Below, piece by piece: positions 1 through 7,905 of a DNA stretch of 64,000 nucleotides (positions are counted from its first letter, which is position 1; each line of letters starts with the position of its first letter). Under the pieces are notes generated by a model. It was not told the DNA's origin, searched no databases, and was given only the letters and a program-made list of their open reading frames with translations. Both the position numbers and the translations under genes were made by a program. The DNA is from Bordetella trematum (lineage in GTDB: Bacteria; Pseudomonadota; Gammaproteobacteria; Burkholderiales; Burkholderiaceae_B), in the NCBI RefSeq assembly GCF_900078335.1, contig NZ_FKBR01000019.1, forward strand, positions 351,655-415,654, in the 5' to 3' direction.

Positions 1-489
1 AGCCAGGTGCCGACCATCGATGGCCATGCCGCCGGGCAGCGCCGCGCCGGCGCCGCAGCGCTGCGCCAGCGGCTGCAGGACGACCGCGAGCAGCGCGATG
101 CCGGCCTGCCGCCGGGCGAGATCGGCCTGATCGATCCGGACAGCACTGCGGCGGTGGCCTATCCCGGAAGAGACTCCTATGAGTACATGAGCGCCGAGGC
201 GCGCCGTTGCCCGGCCTGGGAGAACCGCGTGACCCTGCGCTCGCTGGAGCTGGCGCGCGCCTATCTGCCTGGCGCCTATATCCGCCGCATCGCGCCCACG
301 CCATTGCTGATGATCGTGGCCGACGACGATGTGCTGACGCCGACCGATCTGCAGCAGCGTAGTTATCAGCAGGCCTTTGAACCCAAATCGCTGTTGCAGC
401 TGCCCGGCGGGCATTACAGCGTTTACCAGGAACACTTCGCGATCACCAGCCAGGCGGCCGCGGATTGGTTCGAGAAGCATCTCAAATAA
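1..489 (+). CDS. alpha/beta hydrolase, C-terminal part (cut by window edge)
   Basis: The reading frame is open from the first base, so the N-terminal half, including the nucleophile elbow, lies outside the window. About 162 residues are visible. Late in the frame sit an acid-type motif (Val-Ala-Asp-Asp-Asp-Val-Leu-Thr-Pro) and, near the end, Gly-Gly-His-Tyr-Ser-Val-Tyr. These are the usual positions of the catalytic Asp and His of alpha/beta hydrolases that cleave esters or small amides. The stop is 23 bases before the next gene, an organic-acid type transporter, so the two are probably co-transcribed. The fold is well supported; the substrate is unknown. Confidence 0.75.
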   Translation, partial: SQVPTIDGHAAGQRRAGAAALRQRLQDDREQRDAGLPPGEIGLIDPDSTAAVAYPGRDSYEYMSAEARRCPAWENRVTLRSLELARAYLPGAYIRRIAPTPLLMIVADDDVLTPTDLQQRSYQQAFEPKSLLQLPGGHYSVYQEHFAITSQAAADWFEKHLK

Positions 490-512
490 ATCATTCATCA
501 GGAGGGGACACT

Positions 513-1811
513 ATGGAACACCTACAACGCGCAACCGAGGGGCAGAAGAAATCCCTGCGCGCCGCCGCCATCGGCAATGCCCTGGAGTGGTTCGACTGGA
601 CGCTCTACGGCACCTTCTCGGTCTATCTGGCCGCCAATCTGTTTGAACGCGCCGATCCCAAATCGGCCCTGCTGGCGACGCTGGCCGTCTTTGCCGGGGG
701 CTTTATCGCCCGGCCGGTCGGCGGCTGGCTGTTTGGCAAGGTGGGCGACACCATCGGGCGCAAGCGAACCCTGGTCATGACCATGATGCTGCTGGCGCTG
801 AGCAGCGTGGGCATCGCCCTGATCCCGACCTATGACAGCATCGGGCTGGCCGCCTCGGGGTTGCTGCTGTTCTTTCGCCTGCTGCAGGGTCTGGCGCATG
901 GCGGCGAGTCCGGCGTGTCGTATACCTATGTGGCCGAGATCGCGCCCAAGGAGCGGCGCGGCCTGTGGTCCAGCTCGGTGTTCGTCAGCGTGTCCATCGG
1001 CGTGATGGCGGCCACGGCCCTGGCCGCCGCGCTGGCCTCCGCCCTGGGCAGCGAGGCCATGGCCGACTATGGCTGGCGTATCGGCTTCGCCATGGGCGGG
1101 GTGGTGGGGCTGTATGCGCTGGTGCTGCGCCGCAGTGCCGAGGAGTCCGAGGTGTTTGCCGAGCAGCGCAGCGAGGCGGCGCCGGTCAAGCTGACGATGC
1201 GCCAGAAGCTGCGCATCGCCGTGAACATCGTGATGATTTCGGCGGCCTCGAATATTGCCTATTACACCTGGGTGACTTTTGCGCCGGCCACGGCCATCGC
1301 CCAGGGCATGGACGCCGCCGGCGCCTACCGGGCCAGCCTGATGGCGCAGTTGCTGTGCCTGTTCTGGCTGCCTGTCTGCGGCTGGCTGTCGGACCGCTTC
1401 GGTCGCAAGCCGGTGGTCATCGCCTGGGGCCTGTCGGTGATGGCCGTGACCTACCCGATCTCGGTGATCGTCACGACTGAACCGATGTCGTTGTTCATTG
1501 CCCAGGGGCTTGGCCTGGCGGCGTGGTCGCTGATCGCGGCGATCTATCCGGCCATCGTGTCCGAGCAGGTGCCGACGCAGGCGCGCGCCCAGGGCGTGGG
1601 CCTGGTGTCTTCGCTGTCGGTGGCCATTTTCGGCGGCACCGCGCCCTATCTCAATGCCTACCTGTCCGGCAGCGGACAGCACCACGTCTACCTCATCTAC
1701 GTGATGGTGCTGGGCTTGCTGGCGGTGGTGGCGGGCTTCCTGATCCGTGAAACCAAGGGAGTGGACCTGGCCGATATCCGTGCAGACGGATCGCTGGCCA
1801 CGGACCGCTGA
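513..1811 (+). CDS. MFS transporter, metabolite:H+ symporter (MHS) type
   Basis: Inner-membrane carrier of 432 residues with about 12 hydrophobic segments. The Gly-Asn-x-x-Glu-Trp-Phe-Asp-Trp motif at about 21-29 is typical of the MHS branch (ShiA, ProP, KgtP relatives), and the loop 2-3 signature Gly-Asp-x-x-Gly-Arg-Lys-Arg lies at 78-85. MHS proteins import organic acids, shikimate-like compounds or betaines with protons. The start at 513 is chosen because a strong ribosome site (AGGAGGGG, about 500-507) precedes it; an upstream in-frame extension overlaps the hydrolase gene and lacks such a site. Neighbours (hydrolase, two SDRs) suggest uptake of a compound then hydrolysed and oxidised or reduced. 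Family firm, substrate unknown. Confidence 0.85.
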   Translation: MEHLQRATEGQKKSLRAAAIGNALEWFDWTLYGTFSVYLAANLFERADPKSALLATLAVFAGGFIARPVGGWLFGKVGDTIGRKRTLVMTMMLLALSSVGIALIPTYDSIGLAASGLLLFFRLLQGLAHGGESGVSYTYVAEIAPKERRGLWSSSVFVSVSIGVMAATALAAALASALGSEAMADYGWRIGFAMGGVVGLYALVLRRSAEESEVFAEQRSEAAPVKLTMRQKLRIAVNIVMISAASNIAYYTWVTFAPATAIAQGMDAAGAYRASLMAQLLCLFWLPVCGWLSDRFGRKPVVIAWGLSVMAVTYPISVIVTTEPMSLFIAQGLGLAAWSLIAAIYPAIVSEQVPTQARAQGVGLVSSLSVAIFGGTAPYLNAYLSGSGQHHVYLIYVMVLGLLAVVAGFLIRETKGVDLADIRADGSLATDR

Positions 1812-1839
1812 ATCGACTTCTCTACAACGTGGCTCAACG

Positions 1840-2568
1840 ATGGAAAAACTGAATAGTCTTATCGACCTGTCCGGCAAGGTGGCCGTGGTGACCGGGGCGG
1901 CCGGCGGTATCGGCGCCCGGATCGTGCAGACGCTGCGTGCGGCGGGCGCCACGGTGGTGCCCACCGACATCCAGCCGCAGCCGGGGCAGGACGACTTCAT
2001 GACGCTGGATGTCGGCGAGGTGGCGCAGATCGATGCGCTGGCCGCGACGGTGGCGCAGCGCCACGGACGGCTGGACATCTGGGTCAGCAACGCCGGCATG
2101 CTCGCACGCTCGCCGGCCCTGGAACTGACGCCGCAAGCCTGGGACCGGAGCCTGAACGTCAACCTGCGCTCGGCGGTCTTCGGCGCGCGGGCGGCGGCGC
2201 GTCATATGGCGCCGGGCGGCGCCATTGTGAACCTGTCGAGCTATGCCGGGCTCAAGGCGAGGCCCAATTGCGTGGACTACGCCGCCGCCAAGGCGGGTGT
2301 GCATCACGCCACCAAATGCCTGGCGCTGGAGTTCGGCGAACGGGGAGTGCGCGTCAACGCGATTGCGCCGGGCTACATCGACACCGTGATGAGCAGCTGG
2401 ATGCACGCCGATGCCGCCCTGCGCGATCAGTACCTGGCCAAGATCCCGCTGGGGCGCCTGGGCGAGCCGCAGGAAGTGGCCAATGGCGTGCTGTATCTCG
2501 TCAGCCCGCTGTCTTCGTATGTGACCGGCCATACGTTGGTCATCGATGGGGGATGCATGCATGGATGA
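1840..2568 (+). CDS. SDR family NAD(P)-dependent oxidoreductase
   Basis: Classical short-chain dehydrogenase of 242 residues, a usual length. The cofactor motif Thr-Gly-x3-Gly-Ile-Gly is at 18-25 and Asn-Ala-Gly at 84-86. The catalytic Ser134, Tyr147 and Lys151 are present. Asp43 at the end of the second strand suggests NAD(H) preference. Such enzymes interconvert secondary alcohols and ketones in the cytoplasm. The start follows the MFS gene by 28 bases, and the stop overlaps the start of a second SDR by 8 bases, so the two dehydrogenases are probably made together. Two consecutive SDRs beside a carrier suggest two redox steps on one imported substrate; that is inference. Confidence 0.85.
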   Translation: MEKLNSLIDLSGKVAVVTGAAGGIGARIVQTLRAAGATVVPTDIQPQPGQDDFMTLDVGEVAQIDALAATVAQRHGRLDIWVSNAGMLARSPALELTPQAWDRSLNVNLRSAVFGARAAARHMAPGGAIVNLSSYAGLKARPNCVDYAAAKAGVHHATKCLALEFGERGVRVNAIAPGYIDTVMSSWMHADAALRDQYLAKIPLGRLGEPQEVANGVLYLVSPLSSYVTGHTLVIDGGCMHG

Positions 2569-3382
2569 CTTCTGGAGCGGCCGCACGGTGGTCGTGAGCG
2601 GCGCGGCGCGCGGTCAGGGCGCCGCCGAGGTCCGGGCGCTGTTCGATGCCGGGGCCTGCGTCATCGCGCTGGACCTGGACGACGATCTGGCTCACTGGGA
2701 GGGGCTGCGCGAGCACTGTCGCAGCGATCCGCAGCGCCTGCGCATCCAGGCCCTGGATGTGGCTGACGAGGTCGCCTGGGCTGCGCTGGCCGGGCGGCTG
2801 CGCGCAGAAGGCGTGGCCCTGCACGGGCTGATCAACAATGCCGGCATCACGCTGCGCAAGACCGTGACGCAGACCTCGGCGCCCGAATGGGAGCGGGTGA
2901 TGGCCGTCAACCTGTCGGGGGCGTTTTTCGCCATCCATCACCTGGCCGGCCTGATGCCGGCGGGCGCGTCGATCGTCAATATTTCTTCCACGGCCGGCCT
3001 GACGGGGTATTTCAGCGCCGCCTACACCGCCAGCAAATGGGGCTTGCGCGGCTTGACCAAGGCGGCCGCCATCGAGCTGGCCCAGCGCCAGATCCGGGTC
3101 AACTGCATCTGTCCCGGCCTGGTGGACACGCCCATGACGCGCACGCCCAATGCCGAACACGATGCGGCGCGCGCGGCGCAGTTCTATGAGGGCAACCGCC
3201 TGGCCACGCCGCTGGGCAGGGGGGCCGATCCGCAGGAGATCGCCCAGGTGGCGCTGTTCCTGCTAAGTCCGCAGTCCTCCTACATCACCGCCGCGGACAT
3301 CCCGGTCGAAGGCGGCATGATCGGCGGCGGGCTCTATTGGCAGATCGGTTTGCGCAGCGGCAGCCTGCAAGCCGGCGCCTGA
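2561..3382 (+). CDS. SDR family oxidoreductase
   Basis: Second short-chain dehydrogenase, 273 residues. The cofactor loop is Ser-Gly-Ala-Ala-Arg-Gly-Gln-Gly at 13-20, with Asp38 as probable NAD-discriminating acid, Asn-Asn-Ala-Gly at 92-95, Ser143, and Tyr155-x3-Lys159 as catalytic pair. The start at 2561 overlaps the preceding stop and has a G-rich ribosome site 9 bases upstream; another in-frame ATG lies at 2546. The C-terminal end, rich in Gly and hydrophobic residues, is typical of the family. It is clearly different in sequence from the first SDR, so this is not a recent duplication. Substrate unknown. Confidence 0.85.
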   Translation: MDDFWSGRTVVVSGAARGQGAAEVRALFDAGACVIALDLDDDLAHWEGLREHCRSDPQRLRIQALDVADEVAWAALAGRLRAEGVALHGLINNAGITLRKTVTQTSAPEWERVMAVNLSGAFFAIHHLAGLMPAGASIVNISSTAGLTGYFSAAYTASKWGLRGLTKAAAIELAQRQIRVNCICPGLVDTPMTRTPNAEHDAARAAQFYEGNRLATPLGRGADPQEIAQVALFLLSPQSSYITAADIPVEGGMIGGGLYWQIGLRSGSLQAGA

Positions 3383-3471
3383 ACTGGCGCAGCCTGTCCG
3401 CAGGCGATAGAGTGGCGGCCTGGGCGGCGCGATGGCGCCGCCCAGGCCTGTTGTCTGTCTGGAGCCTGCGC

Positions 3472-4701
3472 ATGTCTCTGTCTTCCCCCTCCCCGGACGC
3501 TGCCGGGTCCCCGGCGGCGCGTGGCTCGCCGCTGGAAGTGCTGCTTGCCTTCTTCCGGCTTGGCCTGATGTCCTTTGGCGGGCCGGTGGCGCATCTGGGA
3601 TATTTTCGCAACGAATTCGTGGCGCGCCGGCGCTGGCTGGACGACCAGGCCTATAGCGATCTGGTCGCCTTGTGCCAGTTCTTGCCGGGGCCGGCCAGCA
3701 GCCAGGTGGGCTTTGCGCTGGGTTTGCAGCGCGCCGGCTGGCTCGGAGGGCTGGCGGCCTGGGTGGCTTTCACGCTGCCCTCGGCGCTGTTGCTGATGGC
3801 CTTCGCCTATGGGGCCATGCATGGCAGCGGCCCGCTGGCCGCCGGCTTGGGGCAGGGCCTGATGATCGCCGCCGTGGCCGTGGTGGCCCAGGCGGTATGG
3901 GGAATGGGGCGTGCGCTTTGCCCGGACCGTCCGCGCGCCGGGCTGGCCGTGGGCGCGGCCTTGCTGGCGCTGGCCTGGCCAGGGTCGGGCGGGCAGCTGG
4001 CCGCCATTCTGGGCGGAGCGGTCTTTGGTGCGTGGAAGCTGGCGGGAGCGCCGGCGCCGGCCTTGCGCGAGGCGGGCTGTCCGGTGTCGCCCCGGCAGGG
4101 CGTCGCGCTGCTGGGCGTGTGCGCGCTGTTGTTGCTGGGCCTGCCCTGGCTGGCCTTCTGGCTGGGCGGGCTGGCGCTGCCTGCGGTGGCCACGGTGTTT
4201 CAGGCCGGCGCGCTGGTGTTCGGCGGCGGACACGTGGTGCTGCCTCTGCTGGAGGCCGGCGTGGTGGAAACCGGTTGGGTGGGCGAGGCCGTGTTTCTGG
4301 CCGGCTACGGCGCGGCGCAGGCGGTGCCCGGGCCTTTGTTCAGTTTCGCCGCCTATCTGGGAATGGTGATGCCGGCGCCGTTTGGCGGCTGGCTGGGCGG
4401 GCTGGTCCTGCTGGTGGCGGTGTTCGCCCCGGGGCTGTTGTTGGTCGCGGGCGTGCTGCCGTTCTGGGAGCGCTGGCGTCGTCATGCGCTGGCGCCGCGC
4501 ATCCTGGCGGGCGTGAATGCTGCGGTGGTGGGGATTCTGCTGGCCGCACTGTACGACCCCGTCTGGACCAGCGCGATCACTGATCGTGCCGCGTTTGCCG
4601 TGGGGCTGGCCGCGTTCGGGCTGTTGGTGGTGGGGCGTGCGCCGCCGCTGCTGGTGGTCGCCGGCTGTGCGCTGGCGGGCGTGTCGATGGCGTTGGTATG
4701 A
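3472..4701 (+). CDS. chrA: chromate transporter, two-domain CHR family
   Basis: Inner-membrane protein of 409 residues, the length of the long two-domain ChrA proteins that export chromate (and probably other oxyanions). Both halves carry the family signature: Phe-Gly-Gly-Pro near residue 35 followed by a Leu-Pro-Gly-Pro segment, and in the second half Phe-Gly-Gly-Gly-His followed by Val-Pro-Gly-Pro. About 10-12 hydrophobic segments are present. Start 3472 has GGAG 7 bases upstream. It follows the SDR genes by 89 bases and may be independently transcribed. No chrB regulator is nearby. Family assignment is strong; chromate as the real substrate is inferred. Confidence 0.88.
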   Translation: MSLSSPSPDAAGSPAARGSPLEVLLAFFRLGLMSFGGPVAHLGYFRNEFVARRRWLDDQAYSDLVALCQFLPGPASSQVGFALGLQRAGWLGGLAAWVAFTLPSALLLMAFAYGAMHGSGPLAAGLGQGLMIAAVAVVAQAVWGMGRALCPDRPRAGLAVGAALLALAWPGSGGQLAAILGGAVFGAWKLAGAPAPALREAGCPVSPRQGVALLGVCALLLLGLPWLAFWLGGLALPAVATVFQAGALVFGGGHVVLPLLEAGVVETGWVGEAVFLAGYGAAQAVPGPLFSFAAYLGMVMPAPFGGWLGGLVLLVAVFAPGLLLVAGVLPFWERWRRHALAPRILAGVNAAVVGILLAALYDPVWTSAITDRAAFAVGLAAFGLLVVGRAPPLLVVAGCALAGVSMALV

Positions 4702-4703
4702 GC

Positions 4704-4725
4704 GCCCGGGCCGGCGGGCCCGGGC
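4704..4725. terminator. GC-rich hairpin between convergent chrA and Bug genes
   Basis: Perfect 9-bp stem (GCCCGGGCC with its complement) around a 4-base loop, starting just after the chrA stop and before the convergent Bug gene. There is no T-run on either side, so intrinsic termination is uncertain. Confidence 0.4.
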
Positions 4726-4765
4726 GGAGGCGGCGGCGTGACAGCGTGCCGCCCGCCAGGCCGGC

Positions 4766-5734
4766 TTACTTGTTCTTCAGGCCGGCCTTTTCGATGATGG
4801 GCGTCCAGGTCTGGAAGTCCTGGGCGATGGTTTCGGTCAGCGCCTGACCATCGGCGAACTCGATCTGCATCAGCTTGTTCAGCTTGGCCTGGATGGCCGG
4901 TTCCTGCAGGCTGGCGCGCACCGCCTCCTGCACTTCCTTGACGAAGGCCGGGTTTTCGCCGCTGCCGGCCACCACGCCGTACCACAGCTCGCTTTCGACG
5001 TCGGTCACGCCCAGTTCGTTGAGCGTGGGGATCTCCGGCATGATGTCGGTGCGATTTTTGCCGAAGGTGGCCAGCACCTTGATCTTCCCGGCGCGGTGGC
5101 GCTCTACGTAATCGGAGATGGTGTCGATGGCCGCGTCGATCTGGCCGCCCATGAGGTCGTTGGCCATGGGGGCGCCACCCTGGTAGGCGATCGGGTTGGC
5201 TTCCAGGCCGGTGGCCGCCGCCAGGCGCAGGCCGCTCAGGTGCGAGAAGCTGGCCGGGCCGTTGGTGCCATAGGCAAAGACCTTATCGGTCTTGTAGCCA
5301 TCCAGGAATTCCTTGAAATTGTTTGCCTTGTTCTGCGGCGACACAGCCAGCGCCATCGGCACCTGGCCGACCTTGGCCACGCCGACGAAGTCCTTGCCGA
5401 AGTCGAAGTTCGAGCCCGTCTCGAACACGATCGAGGTGATGACCATGCTGGTCAGGCCCAGCAGCACATAAGAGCCGTCGCGCGGCGCGTTCTTCAGCGC
5501 GATCAGGCCGACACGTCCGCCGCCGCCGCCGCGGTTTTCCACCACGACCGTGCGCTTGAGCTTGTGCTTGAGGTCTTCGGCCAGCAGGCGCGCGATCACG
5601 TCGGTGCTGCCTCCGGCAGGGTAGGGCACGATGATGGTCAGCGGTTTGCTCTGGGCGGTGGCTGCCTGGGGCAGGCCAAAGGCGGCGCAGGTGGCCATCA
5701 GGGCCATGGCGAGTTTGCGGCGGAGAAGATTCAT
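4766..5734 (-). CDS. Bug family (TctC-like) periplasmic solute-binding receptor
   Basis: 322-residue secreted receptor of the Bordetella uptake gene family, the binding component of tripartite tricarboxylate-type uptake. A signal peptide covers about residues 1-28, ending Ala-Thr-Ala-Gln. The mature part opens with the family hallmark Ile-Ile-Val-Pro-Tyr-Pro-Ala-Gly-Gly and later Val-Val-Val-Glu-Asn-Arg. Start 5734 has AAGGA 7-8 bases upstream; a longer reading frame upstream has no family similarity. No TctA/TctB genes are adjacent, as is usual for Bug genes. It stands alone between a convergent chrA and the end of the ggt operon, so its ligand cannot be guessed from neighbours. Confidence 0.88.
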   Translation of the reverse strand: MNLLRRKLAMALMATCAAFGLPQAATAQSKPLTIIVPYPAGGSTDVIARLLAEDLKHKLKRTVVVENRGGGGGRVGLIALKNAPRDGSYVLLGLTSMVITSIVFETGSNFDFGKDFVGVAKVGQVPMALAVSPQNKANNFKEFLDGYKTDKVFAYGTNGPASFSHLSGLRLAAATGLEANPIAYQGGAPMANDLMGGQIDAAIDTISDYVERHRAGKIKVLATFGKNRTDIMPEIPTLNELGVTDVESELWYGVVAGSGENPAFVKEVQEAVRASLQEPAIQAKLNKLMQIEFADGQALTETIAQDFQTWTPIIEKAGLKNK

Positions 5735-5993
5735 GTGTGTTCCTTGAACAGAGATTTCGCGGCTGGGCCGTGAGAGAACTGCAAACAAAAACAACAATGG
5801 CAGGAAAATCGCCCGCAAGACAGTGCCGCGGGTGGCGATCCCGGCATGGCCAGGATCTGGAAAGCTTCGGGAAGGCGGGAGCACGGTGCGACGGCTTTCC
5901 GTCAACTTCGGCAACGCATTTTTTGAGTTGTTCGAGGCCGTGATGGGGCCGCTCGGGCAAGCCGCCAAGGATAAGCAAAAATTACTATTTAAT

Positions 5994-6058
5994 GATTTTT
6001 ATGCATTAACTATATGTACCCGCCTCATGTAACGAGGAGCGGATTTTGCATAAAAATC
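5994..6058. repeat. 11-bp inverted repeat with 43-bp spacer in an AT-rich island
   Basis: GATTTTTATGC at 5994-6004 is repeated as its exact complement GCATAAAAATC at 6048-6058. It lies 260-325 bp upstream of the Bug start. It could be a two-site operator with looping or a trace of past mobility. No transposase is nearby. Confidence 0.45.
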
Positions 6059-6199
6059 GTCATTTGGGCTTCAGGGGATAACCCTGGTATGCCTGGATGC
6101 CCTGTCCGCAGGGCCAGGCAGGCCACGCCGTCCGCCGGCGGGCAAAGCTTGCACTTGGCTTGCAGGCAGGGTCCGGCCCGACGCCTGCGGCGTGTGGGC

Positions 6200-6241
6200 A
6201 AAAAAAAACGGGCGGCCTGCCGTTGTCCGGCAGGTCGCCCG
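6200..6241 (-). terminator. intrinsic terminator of the Bug-ggt operon
   Basis: A 14-bp stem (6209-6222 with 6228-6241, one mismatch) with a 5-base loop. Read on the minus strand it is followed by a run of nine T (A-run 6200-6208). It lies 22 bases after the ggt stop. Confidence 0.85.
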
Positions 6242-6263
6242 TCGGGCTGCGGCATCCGCCCGT

Positions 6264-7880
6264 TCAGAGCGCGTAGGCCACGCCGTCGCGTCCGGGGTCG
6301 GCTCCGCCTTCGAGTTCGCCGTCCTCGCGCAGCCTGATGGCATGCACCCAGCCGATGGTGTAGCCGAAGGGGTTGCGCGCCACTGGATAGCCCGCCGCTT
6401 GCAGGGCGTCGGTGGTGCGGCGCGGGATGCGGTTGCAGACGTCGATCATGTCACTGGTCGACGAAAAGCGCGGCGCCGACACGGCCTGCTGCATGTCCAT
6501 GCCGAACTCGAACACATTGAGCAGGGTCTGCAACACGCCCATGGCGATCTGGGTGCCGCCGGGCGCGCCCAGCACGATCTCCGGCCGGTCATCCTTGAAG
6601 ACGATGCTGGGGCAGGAGGACGTGAAGCGCGACTTGCCCGGGGCGATGCTGCCGGCGCGGCCCGGGCGCGGATCGAATACGCCCATGCAGCCGTTGTACA
6701 TGAAGCCCAGCCCCGGCGTGATGACGCCCGAGGGCATGCCCAGCGAGTGGGTCAGCGCGACACAGTTGCCGTCGTTGTCCACCACCGAGAGGTGGGTCGT
6801 GTCGCGCGGCACCACGGCTGCGCTGTCCAGGCGCGTGACGCGGGCGCGCTCGCCGGCCCGTATGGCGGCGGCGGCCTCGGCCGCATACGCTTTGGAGAGG
6901 ATGCGTTCCAGCGGCACCTCGACAAAGGCCGGATCGCCGATGAAGCGGTCTTTGTCGGCGGTGGCGATCTTCATGGCTTCGCAGACCGCCTGGATGTACT
7001 CGGGGCTGTTGTGCGCCAGGCCCTGAAGCTCGAAGGCTTCGAGGATGTTCAGCATCTCCAGCAGCATGGCGCCGCCGCCGGGCGGCTGGTTGGTGGTGAT
7101 GCGGCGGTTCTTGTAGCTGCCCAGCAGGGGCGGCGTGCAGCGCACGTCGTAGTGCGCCAGGTCGTCCAGGCTGAGGATGCCGCCGGCACCCTGGATGTCG
7201 TCGATCATGCGGCGCGCGATGTCGCCGCGATAGAAGCTGTCGTGGCCCTCTTGCGCCAGCTGCTCCAGCGTGTCGGCATAGTCGGGGTTGGACAGGGGCG
7301 CGCCGATGGGCTTGGGCGAACCGTCGGCGCGGCAATACATCTGCCGGCCGCTGGCGCTGTAGGCCAGGCGTTCGCGGTTAGCCGCCCGCCCGGCCATGGG
7401 CTCATCGCTCCAGAACAGGTGCATGGCGGGCCGCACGAAATAGCCCTCGCGGGCCCAGGCGATGGCCGGTTGCAGCAGTTCGCGCCATGGCATCGTACCG
7501 TGACGCTGGTGCAGCCGGCTCAATCCCATCAGCGTGCCGGGCACGCCGATGGATTGGGGGCCCAGGTCGTTCAGGCGGCCGCGGATGGAAAAGCCGAAGC
7601 CATCGCGCGCCTCGCCTTCCAGCAGATGCTCCCACATGTCGGGGCGGGCCGCCGCGGGCGCCGGGGCGTGGAAATCGACATACTCGTGCTGTCCGCTGCC
7701 GGGGCGGTAGACGGCCGCCGTGCCGAAGCCGGCGATGCCGCACATCAGCGGATCGACGACGGTCTGCGCCAGGGCGCAGGCCACGGCGGCATCGATCGCG
7801 TTGCCGCCTGCGCGCAGCACCTCGATGCCGGATTCGGCAGCCTCGGGCTGCGGGCAGACGACCATTCCTTTGCGCTTCAT
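6264..7880 (-). CDS. gamma-glutamyltransferase family protein (Ntn hydrolase)
   Basis: 538-residue member of the gamma-glutamyltransferase / gamma-glutamyl acylase family. These proenzymes cleave themselves before a Thr that becomes the catalytic nucleophile; here it is probably Thr361 in Asp-Thr-Thr-His-Leu-Ser-Val-Val-Asp. N-terminal Gly-Gly-Asn-Ala-Ile-Asp-Ala-Ala-Val-Ala at about 25-34 and the later Gly-Ala-Pro-Gly-Gly are family landmarks. No signal peptide is visible: the protein starts Met-Lys-Arg-Lys-Gly-Met-Val, so a cytoplasmic location is likely. It is preceded by AAGGA and lies 25 bases after a Bug receptor, so the receptor probably delivers its substrate (a gamma-glutamyl or similar amide). 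True transpeptidase versus acylase cannot be decided here. Confidence 0.85.
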   Translation of the reverse strand: MKRKGMVVCPQPEAAESGIEVLRAGGNAIDAAVACALAQTVVDPLMCGIAGFGTAAVYRPGSGQHEYVDFHAPAPAAARPDMWEHLLEGEARDGFGFSIRGRLNDLGPQSIGVPGTLMGLSRLHQRHGTMPWRELLQPAIAWAREGYFVRPAMHLFWSDEPMAGRAANRERLAYSASGRQMYCRADGSPKPIGAPLSNPDYADTLEQLAQEGHDSFYRGDIARRMIDDIQGAGGILSLDDLAHYDVRCTPPLLGSYKNRRITTNQPPGGGAMLLEMLNILEAFELQGLAHNSPEYIQAVCEAMKIATADKDRFIGDPAFVEVPLERILSKAYAAEAAAAIRAGERARVTRLDSAAVVPRDTTHLSVVDNDGNCVALTHSLGMPSGVITPGLGFMYNGCMGVFDPRPGRAGSIAPGKSRFTSSCPSIVFKDDRPEIVLGAPGGTQIAMGVLQTLLNVFEFGMDMQQAVSAPRFSSTSDMIDVCNRIPRRTTDALQAAGYPVARNPFGYTIGWVHAIRLREDGELEGGADPGRDGVAYAL

Positions 7881-7905
7881 GTGGGTTCCTTTGCGGCGCG
7901 TTGCG

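Larger units (their letters stand above)
5735..6263. other. intergenic region, 529 bp, no supported gene
   Basis: Holds the promoter side of the Bug gene ending at 5734 and, at its right end, the terminator of the ggt operon. Bases about 5970-6065 are strikingly AT-rich for this window and contain a spaced inverted repeat (separate entry). Short open frames on both strands lack ribosome sites and family features. Confidence 0.6.

Noticed and set aside
522-2162. 546-codon minus-strand frame opposite the MFS and first SDR genes
   Set aside because: Composition is that of a shadow frame; the plus-strand genes carry clear motifs and ribosome sites.
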